Shown: positions 1-5,435 of the stretch, one piece after another | How the letters are laid out: each line of letters starts with the position of its first letter | Position numbering within the stretch: position 1 is the stretch's first letter | From: Candidatus Shapirobacteria bacterium CG09_land_8_20_14_0_10_38_17 | GTDB lineage: Bacteria; Patescibacteriota; Microgenomatia; 0-14-0-10-38-17 | Reading direction: 5' to 3' | Assembly (NCBI GenBank): GCA_002774085.1 | Contig: PEZH01000029.1 | Coordinates: 1-5,481 of the forward strand | DNA: 5,481 nucleotides | Notes under the pieces: generated by a model | The model's input: the letters and a program-made list of their open reading frames with translations, nothing else | What the model was told of the DNA's origin: nothing | The model's database searches: none | Translations under genes and position numbers: made by a program

Positions 1-48
1 TGAAATAACTCGCCCTGCACCGTTCTGGTGCGGGGCTCGTAGAAATTA
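1..48 (+). repeat. Left end of left element; 48-bp inverted repeat partner of 4415-4462
   Basis: Positions 1-48 match the reverse complement of 4415-4462 without gaps at 45 of 48 bases; the differences are at 13, 15 and 19. Within it, 12-21 pairs with 27-36 around the five-base loop GTTCT, giving a 10-bp stem with one T·G pair (16/32). Subterminal imperfect hairpins of this kind are what TnpA recognises as single-stranded DNA in IS200/IS605 elements. The similarity ends after AAATTA, where this copy continues into its tnpA relic. Confidence 0.85.
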
Positions 49-64
49 GAAATTTTATATTCTT

Positions 65-94
65 GGGGCTAAGAAAACGCAATGGTCTTTAGCC
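65..94 (+). other. Weak stem-loop between the left end and the tnpA relic
   Basis: GGCTAA at 67-72 can pair with TTAGCC at 89-94 across a loop of about 16 bases. The right arm contains GGTCTTTAGCC (84-94), an 11-mer that recurs at the loops of both right-end hairpins (866-876 on +, 4112-4122 on -). It lies directly downstream of the tnpA stop on the minus strand, so it could be a leftover tnpA terminator or a duplicated piece of right-end sequence. The stem is short and the loop long, so folding is uncertain. Confidence 0.3.
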
Positions 95-105
95 TTTGCG
101 ATGAA

Positions 106-192
106 TTAGCCTTGTGTTTCAATATGCTTCTTAATAGTTTCCATATTAGCATTACCAGTAGAACAAACAAAATACCCAGTGGTATTGACTTT
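106..192 (-). pseudogene. tnpA: IS200/IS605 TnpA (Y1 HUH transposase), C-terminal remnant
   Basis: The minus strand encodes 28 residues and a TAA stop, including TTGYFVCSTGNANMETIKK. The pattern GYFxCSxGNAxxETIxxxIExQ is the C-terminal signature of the IS200/IS605 Y1 transposase, a small (about 130-150 residue) enzyme that nicks and rejoins the top strand at the element ends through a single tyrosine. The tyrosine helix and the HUH metal site lie N-terminal to this piece and are absent: the reading frame runs straight into the tnpB start region at 220 with no further similarity. Roughly 100 codons have therefore been lost. The divergent arrangement, with tnpB starting about 30 bp beyond the relic, is that of IS605/IS608-like elements. 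It is too short to be a functional gene. Confidence 0.85.
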
Positions 193-219
193 CTTTAATG
201 GACATATAAAACTATAACA

Positions 220-879
220 ATGAACAAGACAATAGAATACAAGCTCTATCCCAACAAAACATCTCTAGCAAAATTAGAGTTTACCCTTGAACAGGCTCGC
301 TTGTTGTATAACCAAGCATTAGAGGAGAGGATAAACTCGTGGAAAGAAAAACAAAAAGGAATCAATTACTACGACCAAACCAAAAGTTTCAAAGGACAAT
401 ACCCTATATCAGCAATGCTTACCCAGTGTGTGTTAAAAAGATTAGACACTACATACCAACGATTTTTTAAGAAAAACAGTAAAAGCCCCTAAGTTATTTA
501 GAAAAACAGAAGTTAAACTAGCTAGACAACAAAGAACTCTTAGCAAGCGGATTAAAGGTTAAAAAATCATCACTTAGCAAAAAGTATTTCTGACGCCAGT
601 TGGAATATGCTTCTACGGCTAATACGCTACAAAGCTGAAAATGCTGGTAGCTATTTTGTGGAAGTTAATCCAAGATACACTAGTCAGAAATGCAGTAGTT
701 GTGGAGCGATTGTCCAAAAATCGCTAAGCATAAGGACACACATCTGTCCTGAATGTAGCTTAGTGATAGACAGGGACACTAACGCTTCGTTAAACATTTT
801 AAGGGCAGGGATTGCCCTTGGTGGAGAGATGGGATTACCTATCTCGTTGAAACCAGAAGCCGCTAGGTCTTTAGCCTAG
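220..879 (+). pseudogene. tnpB: TnpB (RNA-guided RuvC nuclease of IS200/IS605), frameshifted and internally deleted
   Basis: Intact TnpB is about 350-450 residues; here only pieces remain. (1) 220-489 keeps the N-terminal helix-turn-helix region (MNKTIEYKLYPNKTSLAKLE) and the VLKRLDTTYQRFF helix, then hits TAA at 490. (2) 491-559, in the next frame, reads KLFRKTEVKLARQQRTLSKR, a piece normally found well into the protein. (3) From about 562 the original frame resumes with NHHLAKSISDASW, probably after a one-base change in the A6 run at 561-566. It then runs to the TAG at 877-879. Part 3 has the zinc finger (CSSC at 691-702 and CPEC at 745-756) and the third RuvC aspartate in DRDTNAS (769-789). 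The first RuvC aspartate (GIDLG region) and the glutamate motif are missing, so no nuclease activity is expected. The ATG at 220 is preceded by AT-rich TATAAA at 205-210 and no ribosome binding site. Confidence 0.9.
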
Positions 880-890
880 TGGTAGTTCAC
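860..890 (+). repeat. Right end of left element: hairpin plus TAGTTCAC
   Basis: CCGCTAGG (860-867) pairs with CCTAGTGG (875-882) around the loop TCTTTAG, with one G·T pair (862/880). The tnpB stop codon (877-879) is inside the right arm. The same loop, preceded by GAAG and followed by TAGTTC, is seen in the second element (4098-4132, minus), which identifies this as a shared right end. In this family the right-end region also encodes the 3' part of the omega (re)RNA that guides TnpB; that role is inferred here. The hairpin ends 12 bp before the carB start and so would sit in the carB leader. Confidence 0.8.
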
Positions 891-894
891 TAAA

Positions 895-3800
895 ATGTTT
901 TTCCCTAAAAGCGTCCTCATTTTAGGCTCTGGAGCCTTGAAAATTGGCCAAGCAGGAGAATTTGATTACTCCGGCTCTCAGGCAATTAAGGCCCTTAAGG
1001 AAGAGGGGATAAAAACTATCCTCTTAAATCCCAATATCGCCACGGTGCAAACTTCTCCCGGATTCGCCGATGTGATTTATTTTCTCCCCATCACCCCCTA
1101 CTTTGTGGCTAAAGTCATCACCCAAGAAAAGCCAGAAGGAATTCTCTTAAGTTTTGGCGGCCAAACCGCTTTAAATTGCGGCCTGGCTCTTGCCCAAAAA
1201 GGCGTTTTTAAAAAACACCACGTTAAAGTTTTAGGAACTCCTCTTGCCGCCATTCAACAAACCGAAAGCCGCCGGCTTTTTGCCCAGCATTTAAAAAAAA
1301 TTGGCTTAAAAATTCCCCAAAGCCAAGCCATTCACAGTCCTAAAGAGGCAGTCCGGACGGCTCAAAAAATTGGCTATCCGGTTATCTGTCGGGCCGGCTT
1401 TTCCTTAGGAGGCCAAGGCTCAAGCGTTGCCAAAAATAAAACTCAACTTGAAAAAATTACCCGGCGCGCCCTCGCTCTCTCTCCGGAATTACTTATCGAG
1501 GAATACCTTTACGGCTGGAAAGAAATCGAATACGAGGTCGTCCGCGATCACAACGACAACTGCATCGCTGTCTGTAATATGGAAAACATTGACCCCATGG
1601 GCATTCATACTGGCGAAAGCATTGTTGTTGCCCCCTCCCAAACATTAAATAATGAGGAATTTTTCCAATTGCGCCGTTTAGCCATCGCTGTTATCCGCCA
1701 TTTTAAAATTGTCGGCGAGTGTAACATTCAATTCGCCCTTAATCCTCAAAACGGAGACTATCGAATTATCGAAGTCAACGCCCGTCTTTCCCGCTCTTCG
1801 GCTCTTGCCTCTAAAGCAACCGGCTATCCCTTAGCTTTCATCGCCGCCAAACTATCATTAGGTTTTACTTTAGACCAGTTAAAAAATAGTATTACCCAGA
1901 AAACCTCCGCTTTTTTTGAACCTGCCTTAGACTACTTGGCCATTAAAATGCCCCGTTGGGATTTTGAAAAATTTGGTCGCCAATCTCAGCCCATTGGCAC
2001 GGAAATGCAAAGCGTAGGCGAAGTGATGGCTATCGGCCGCAATTTCCCGGAAACTATCCAAAAAGCAGTCAGAATGCTTAATCAGGGGTTTGAGGGAATA
2101 ATTGCTCCCAATATTAATTATTCTCCCAATCAACTTAAAAAATTAATCCGCCAACCCAACTCCAGCCGTCTTTTCCAAATTGCCGCCGCTCTCCGACTGA
2201 GGATACCTCTCCCAAAAATCGCCCAAATTACCCGAATCGACCCCTGGTTCATCAATGAGCTCAAAATAATCACCGACTTTTACCAAAAAATGCCAAAAAA
2301 ACAAAAAATAACTCTACCAATTCTCAAAAAAGCCAAAAAATTAGGCTTTTCCGATCGACAAATTGCCGATATTTTTAAGACCAACGAAAAAAACATTCGC
2401 GAGAAAAGAAAAAAACACAAAATTGCTCCCGTTGTCAAACAAATCGACACCTTAGCGGCCGAATACCCAGCCCAAACCAATTATCTTTACTGTACCTATC
2501 AGGGCGACAAAAATGATATTCGGCTCCATTATAATTTTCCCTCCCAACAAATCGTGGTTTTAGGATCAGGCCCTTATTGCATCGGCTCATCGGTTGAATT
2601 TGACTGGTGCACCGTCACCACTGTCGCCACCCTCAAAAAGGAAGGCTATCAAACCATTGTTATCAATTGCAATCCGGAAACTGTTTCCACTGATTACGAC
2701 ATTACCGATAAACTTTATTTTGATGAACTTTCCTATGAGCGCATTTTAGATATTTTAGAAAAGGAAAAACCTCAAGGGATTATCGTCTCCGTGGGGGGAC
2801 AAATCCCCAATAATTTGGCCGTTCCCTTAGCAAAAGCCAAAATAAAAATCTTAGGCACGAGTGCTAATAAAATCGATCAAGCCGAAGACAGAAAAAAGTT
2901 CTCCAAACTCCTTAGTCAACTAAAAATTGACCAGCCTATTTGGAAAAAATTAAGTCACCTTGATAAGGCTATCTTATCAGCTCAAGAAATTGGCTTTCCG
3001 GTCATCGTCCGGCCCTCGTATGTTCTCTCCGGTAAGGCGATGTTTGTTGCTTATAACGCCAGGTCACTCCGTCGTTATCTAAAAAATACTCCCTACAGAC
3101 AAGCTAAAATTGTCATCAGCAAGTTTATTCAAAATTCCAAGGAAATCGAAATGGATTTGGTCGCCCAAAACGGCCAAGTAATAATATCCGCTATCAGTGA
3201 ACACATTGAAAATGCCGGTGTCCATTCCGGTGATGCCAGTATCGTTTTCCCTCCCCAGAGAGTTTATATTGAAACTATTAGACGGATTAAAAATATTTCG
3301 CAGGTAATTGTTAAAGCCTTAAATATTACCGGTCCGGCTAACATCCAATTTTTAGCCAAAAACAATCAAATCAAGGTCATTGAATGTAACCTGAGAGCCT
3401 CAAGAACTTTCCCTTTTATTTCCAAGGTCAGCGGTCGCAATTTTGCTAAAACGGCCACTTTAGCAATTTTGGGCAGAAAGCTAAAGCCGCAAAACCAAAT
3501 TTTAGATTTAAGTTTTGTTGGTGTTAAGGTCCCCCAATTCTCCTTTTCTCGATTAAAGGGAGTTGACCCTCTCCTCCGTGTCGAAATGGCCTCTACCGGC
3601 GAAGCGGCCTGTTTGGGAAATGACATCCAAGAAGCGTACCTAAAAGCTCTTTTAGCCACCGGCCAAAATCTTCCCCAAAAAACTGTCCTTATCAGCTTAG
3701 GTGGCGAGGAAAACAAAATCCGCTTCCTCCCCGAAGCAAAACTATTACACCAAATGGGGCTGAAAATCTTTGCCACCCAAAAAACCAGCGCTTTCCTTAA

Positions 3801-4128
3801 AGAGCATTATATCCCTGCCCAAAAACTATTCAAAATTTATGAGGAAAAGGAACCAAATATTGCCACTTTTATCAGCTATCAAAAACTTAACTTAGTTGTC
3901 AATATCACCGACCCTGATTACCAACCGCAGCAACTAATCGATGACGATTACCAAATTAGAAGAAGTGCGGCCGACTTCGGCATTCCCCTTTTTACCAACC
4001 TTCAAGCAACCAAGCTTTTTGTCCGCGCCCTCTCCCAAAAATCTTTAAAAGACTTAAAAATTTACCCTTACAAAAAATATTTAGAAAGCATTGGAAAGCG
4101 AACTACTATCGGGCTAAAGACCCGATAG
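895..4128 (+). CDS. carB: Carbamoyl-phosphate synthase large subunit
   Basis: CarB makes carbamoyl phosphate from bicarbonate, two ATP and ammonia, normally fed through a tunnel from the glutaminase CarA; the product enters pyrimidine and arginine synthesis in the cytoplasm. At 1077 residues it is full length (E. coli 1073). Two homologous ATP-grasp halves are visible. The first has GSGALKIGQAGEFDYSG (11-27) and EVNARLSRSSALASKATGYP (from 293). The linker holds KQIDTLAAEYPAQTNYLY (about 521-538). The second half has VLGSGPYCIGSSVEFDWC (from 555), PSYVLSG (from 706) and ECNLRASRTFPF (from 830). An MGS-type regulatory domain follows (about 928-1060, with DDDYQIRRSAADFGIPL). The wording matches the animal CAD / Bacteroidota clade better than the E. 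coli form. ATG 895 is forced by an in-frame TAG at 883; no Shine-Dalgarno is visible. Residues 1069-1077 and the stop come from the downstream element. carA is absent from the window. Confidence 0.97.
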   Translation: MFFPKSVLILGSGALKIGQAGEFDYSGSQAIKALKEEGIKTILLNPNIATVQTSPGFADVIYFLPITPYFVAKVITQEKPEGILLSFGGQTALNCGLALAQKGVFKKHHVKVLGTPLAAIQQTESRRLFAQHLKKIGLKIPQSQAIHSPKEAVRTAQKIGYPVICRAGFSLGGQGSSVAKNKTQLEKITRRALALSPELLIEEYLYGWKEIEYEVVRDHNDNCIAVCNMENIDPMGIHTGESIVVAPSQTLNNEEFFQLRRLAIAVIRHFKIVGECNIQFALNPQNGDYRIIEVNARLSRSSALASKATGYPLAFIAAKLSLGFTLDQLKNSITQKTSAFFEPALDYLAIKMPRWDFEKFGRQSQPIGTEMQSVGEVMAIGRNFPETIQKAVRMLNQGFEGIIAPNINYSPNQLKKLIRQPNSSRLFQIAAALRLRIPLPKIAQITRIDPWFINELKIITDFYQKMPKKQKITLPILKKAKKLGFSDRQIADIFKTNEKNIREKRKKHKIAPVVKQIDTLAAEYPAQTNYLYCTYQGDKNDIRLHYNFPSQQIVVLGSGPYCIGSSVEFDWCTVTTVATLKKEGYQTIVINCNPETVSTDYDITDKLYFDELSYERILDILEKEKPQGIIVSVGGQIPNNLAVPLAKAKIKILGTSANKIDQAEDRKKFSKLLSQLKIDQPIWKKLSHLDKAILSAQEIGFPVIVRPSYVLSGKAMFVAYNARSLRRYLKNTPYRQAKIVISKFIQNSKEIEMDLVAQNGQVIISAISEHIENAGVHSGDASIVFPPQRVYIETIRRIKNISQVIVKALNITGPANIQFLAKNNQIKVIECNLRASRTFPFISKVSGRNFAKTATLAILGRKLKPQNQILDLSFVGVKVPQFSFSRLKGVDPLLRVEMASTGEAACLGNDIQEAYLKALLATGQNLPQKTVLISLGGEENKIRFLPEAKLLHQMGLKIFATQKTSAFLKEHYIPAQKLFKIYEEKEPNIATFISYQKLNLVVNITDPDYQPQQLIDDDYQIRRSAADFGIPLFTNLQATKLFVRALSQKSLKDLKIYPYKKYLESIGKRTTIGLKTR
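4098..4128 (-). repeat. Right end of second element: perfect 8-bp hairpin that carries two stop codons
   Basis: CTATCGGG (4106-4113) and CCCGATAG (4121-4128) form a perfect stem around a seven-base loop (TCTTTAG on the minus strand). Reading minus, GGAAG precedes it and TAGTTCGC follows it (to 4098), matching the left element's right end. The carB stop (TAG, 4126-4128) and the relic tnpB stop (TAG on minus, 4106-4108) occupy mirror positions in the two arms. It could also act as a weak bidirectional terminator for the two converging reading frames, but no T-tract follows on either strand. Confidence 0.8.
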
Positions 4129-4381
4129 CTTCCTCTTTCAATGAGTCAGCCACTGCTGTTCTCTCCAGAGGCGTTGATTCCCGCAGTCCCTGCGGTATTA
4201 AAGCAAATCTTTTGATGTTTTGACTTGCCAACAAATCTCTATCATTTATCGCTCCACATTCTGGACAAGTCCATTCTCTGTCAGAAAGTTTCAATCCCTG
4301 ATTTACATATCCACAACTACAAGTTTTACTACTGGCTTCAAATCTACCTATTATTAAAAGATTTTTACCATACCAATTACA
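4106..4381 (-). pseudogene. tnpB: TnpB C-terminal remnant, a different TnpB lineage from the left copy
   Basis: Ninety-one codons and a TAG stop on the minus strand. They begin with NWYGKNLLIIGRFEASSKTC and continue through CSCGYVNQGLKLSDREW and WTCPECGAINDRDLLASQNI. These are the zinc finger (CSC/CPEC; the first pair is spaced C-S-C rather than CX2C) and the third RuvC aspartate motif (DRD) of TnpB, the RNA-guided nuclease of IS200/IS605 elements. A stop codon (TAA, plus-strand 4382-4384) lies two codons before the matching segment, and everything N-terminal, about three quarters of the protein, is gone. The zinc-finger segment (WTCPECGAINDRDLLAS) differs clearly from the left copy (HICPECSLVIDRDTNAS). 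Yet the last residues (SLKEEAIGSLA against SLKPEAARSLA) and the DNA encoding them are alike, because they overlap the shared right end. It overlaps the carB 3' end by 23 bp. Confidence 0.88.
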
Positions 4382-4414
4382 TTATTTCAACTAATGAAAC
4401 GAGCGAATTTTTTT

Positions 4415-4462
4415 TAATTTCTACGAGCCCCGCACCAGAACGGCGCAAGACGAGTTATTTCA
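4415..4462 (-). repeat. Left end of second element; inverted repeat partner of 1-48
   Basis: The reverse complement of this stretch matches 1-48 at 45 of 48 positions. The hairpin lies at 4427-4451 with loop GTTCT on the minus strand. The three substitutions relative to the left copy all turn Watson-Crick pairs into G·T pairs when the minus (tnpB-sense) strand is folded, so the fold survives there. On the plus strand the same positions would be A·C mismatches. A run of eight T (4408-4415) adjoins the inner boundary. Confidence 0.85.
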
Positions 4463-4476
4463 ATTCTTGTAACAAT

Positions 4477-4502
4477 GTGACAATCCAACAATATGCTATA
4501 AT
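4477..4502 (+). promoter_or_regulatory. galU promoter with perfect extended -10, predicted leaderless start
   Basis: TATAAT at 4497-4502 is preceded by TGC, giving the full extended -10 sequence TGNTATAAT. A GTGACA at 4477-4482 matches five of six bases of the -35 consensus but is only 14 bp away. A conventional -35 is therefore doubtful and may not be needed with an extended -10. The ATG begins 7 bp after the -10 box, where transcription should start, so the mRNA would have essentially no 5' leader. The promoter lies in the short native stretch between the second element (end 4462) and galU. Confidence 0.65.
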
Positions 4503-4509
4503 TATTCCA

Positions 4510-5394
4510 ATGGTAAGAGTAGTTAAGGGTGTCATTGCCGCCGCTGGTCGCGGCACTCGTTTTCTCCCTGTTACCAAAGGTTATCCTAAAGAGTTGGTCC
4601 CCATTTTAGAAAAACCCAACATCCAATATTTAGTAGAAGAACTCTTAGGCGCCGGGGTTAACCAAATCGCCATTGTTCATCGTCACGGCGATAATAAAAT
4701 CAAACAATATTTTACTCCCGATCCTGAACTAGAAAAATACCTAAGAGCCAACAAAAAAGAAGACTTCCTAAAAAGCCTTTACCAAATCTGGCAAAAGAGC
4801 AAAGTTTTAAAGTTTATTCCCCAATCCCCAAAGCTTCCTTATGGCAGCGCTTCACCAATCTTAGCCGCTAAATCTTTTATCGGCAAAGACCCATTTGTGT
4901 TTATGTATGGCGATGACATGGTTGTAGAAAGCAAGCCGGGGACATACTTAAAAAGTCTTATAAAAATCTTTAGAAAATATCAGGCGGAAGCTGTCGCCGG
5001 CGCCAGTGCCGTTCCCTGGTCAAAAATCAACCGTTATAGCAGCGCCCAATATAAAAAGGGAAAGAAAAAAGTTCCTTTCCAATTGGCCAAAGTTTTTGAA
5101 AAACTGCCCCGTGATAAGGCTCCATCTAACATCACCCTTTTTGGTCGCTTTGTCGTTGGCCCTAAAATATTTTCCGCTCTTCAAAAACAAAAACTTTCCC
5201 AAGGCGAATTATTTTTTACCGATGCCGTCAATGATTTAGCCCAAACCGAAACCGTTATCGCCCAACCAATTAAAAAAGGCCAATGGTTAACCACCGGCGA
5301 TCCTCTGCGTTGGCTTAAGACCAATATTGCCATCGGACTAAGAGATCCGGAGATTAAAAAAGAACTGAAAGCATTTCTAAAAAAGATAAAATAG
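4510..5394 (+). CDS. galU: UTP-glucose-1-phosphate uridylyltransferase (GalU-like nucleotidyltransferase)
   Basis: The enzyme joins glucose 1-phosphate and UTP to UDP-glucose and pyrophosphate in the cytoplasm, feeding cell-surface and storage glycans. Its 294 residues fit the GalU family (about 290-300). Visible motifs: the nucleotide-binding loop AAAGRGTRFLPVTKGYPKEL (10-29), the metal-binding aspartates in YGDD (133-136), the FEKLPRDKAPSN stretch (from 196, aligning with VEKP...APSN of GalU), FGRFVVGP, GELFFTDAVNDL (from 232) and TTGDPLRWLKTNIAIGL (from 261). The ATG at 4510 is chosen because homology starts there and the -10 box is just upstream. An in-frame extension back to 4225 exists, but it runs through the insertion element and has no protein-like character. 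No Shine-Dalgarno is visible. Related sugar-1-phosphate nucleotidyltransferases cannot be fully excluded, but the TKxxPKE loop together with the EK and APSN motifs favours GalU. Confidence 0.93.
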   Translation: MVRVVKGVIAAAGRGTRFLPVTKGYPKELVPILEKPNIQYLVEELLGAGVNQIAIVHRHGDNKIKQYFTPDPELEKYLRANKKEDFLKSLYQIWQKSKVLKFIPQSPKLPYGSASPILAAKSFIGKDPFVFMYGDDMVVESKPGTYLKSLIKIFRKYQAEAVAGASAVPWSKINRYSSAQYKKGKKKVPFQLAKVFEKLPRDKAPSNITLFGRFVVGPKIFSALQKQKLSQGELFFTDAVNDLAQTETVIAQPIKKGQWLTTGDPLRWLKTNIAIGLRDPEIKKELKAFLKKIK

Positions 5395-5398
5395 ATTC

Positions 5399-5429
5399 CC
5401 ACGGGCAAAGCCCGTGGTTCTTTCTGTTT
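5399..5429 (+). terminator. Probable intrinsic terminator of galU
   Basis: CCACGGGC (5399-5406) pairs perfectly with GCCCGTGG (5410-5417) around AAA, followed by TTCTTTCTGTTT. It begins 4 bp after the galU stop. The T-rich tail is interrupted by C and G, so termination may be incomplete. An alternative is that the hairpin is the right end of another IS200/IS605-type relic on the minus strand (GGGCTTTGCCC resembles such ends); the two roles are not exclusive. Confidence 0.6.
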
Positions 5430-5435
5430 CGCCCT

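Larger units (their letters stand above)
1..890 (+). mobile_element. Decayed IS200/IS605-family element (left copy), + orientation
   Basis: This is an IS200/IS605-type unit with the expected order: a hairpin left end, a tnpA relic pointing outward, tnpB pointing inward and a hairpin right end. What shows it: positions 1-48 recur inverted at 4415-4462; a TnpA C-terminal tail is encoded at 106-192 on the minus strand; a broken tnpB fills 220-879; and the right-end hairpin 860-882 is followed by TAGTTCAC, matching TAGTTCGC beside the hairpin of the second element. Both enzymes are ruined, TnpA by loss of its N-terminal part and TnpB by deletions and frameshifts, so the copy cannot move itself. 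Its ends look intact and could still be used by a TnpA supplied in trans. The exact left boundary may lie a few bases before the window. The right boundary is inferred from where similarity to the other copy stops, just before TAAAATG of carB. Confidence 0.85.
4098..4462 (-). mobile_element. Short non-autonomous IS200/IS605-type relic (second copy), - orientation
   Basis: About 365 bp bounded by a left end (4415-4462) and a right end (4098-4128) that both match the ends of the element at 1-890, but in the opposite orientation. Its inside is only the last part of a tnpB (4106-4381, minus). No tnpA trace was found, so it would depend on TnpA from elsewhere and resembles the internally deleted, MITE-like derivatives known for this family. 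It lies between the native end of carB and the galU promoter. On the minus strand the bases just outside the left end read TTACAAGAAT; TTAC is the target of IS608, so the true left boundary may be near 4468 rather than 4462. Confidence 0.8.

Noticed and set aside
185..218. TTGACT (185-190) with TATAAA (205-210) or TATAAC (213-218) as a tnpB promoter
   Set aside because: Spacings are 14 and 22 bp, neither near 17. The TTGACT is also part of the tnpA relic coding sequence, so it is not supported as a standard promoter, though TATAAA may be a weak -10.
1..879. A functional RNA-guided nuclease or transposase in the left element
   Set aside because: The first RuvC aspartate and glutamate motifs are deleted, there are frame changes near 490 and 560, and TnpA keeps only its last 28 residues.
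3366..3776. Minus-strand ORF of 136 codons inside carB
   Set aside because: It is the shadow of a strongly conserved part of CarB (second ATP-grasp end and MGS start), with no recognisable protein features. The same holds for the other minus-strand and off-frame ORFs inside carB and galU.
895..4128. Alternative genetic code (UGA as glycine, as in some CPR lineages)
   Set aside because: carB and galU read open at full length without in-frame UGA and have their conserved glycines as GGN, so the standard code suffices.
4386..4400. Small palindrome TTTCA-ACTAA-TGAAA
   Set aside because: A 5-bp AT-rich stem in an AT-rich stretch is easily due to chance, and no counterpart is found in the left element.
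4225..4509. In-frame N-terminal extension of galU by 95 codons
   Set aside because: It crosses the second element (left-end hairpin and tnpB relic on the other strand), has no GalU similarity, and the promoter sits at 4494-4502, inside it. ATG 4510 fits the family start.
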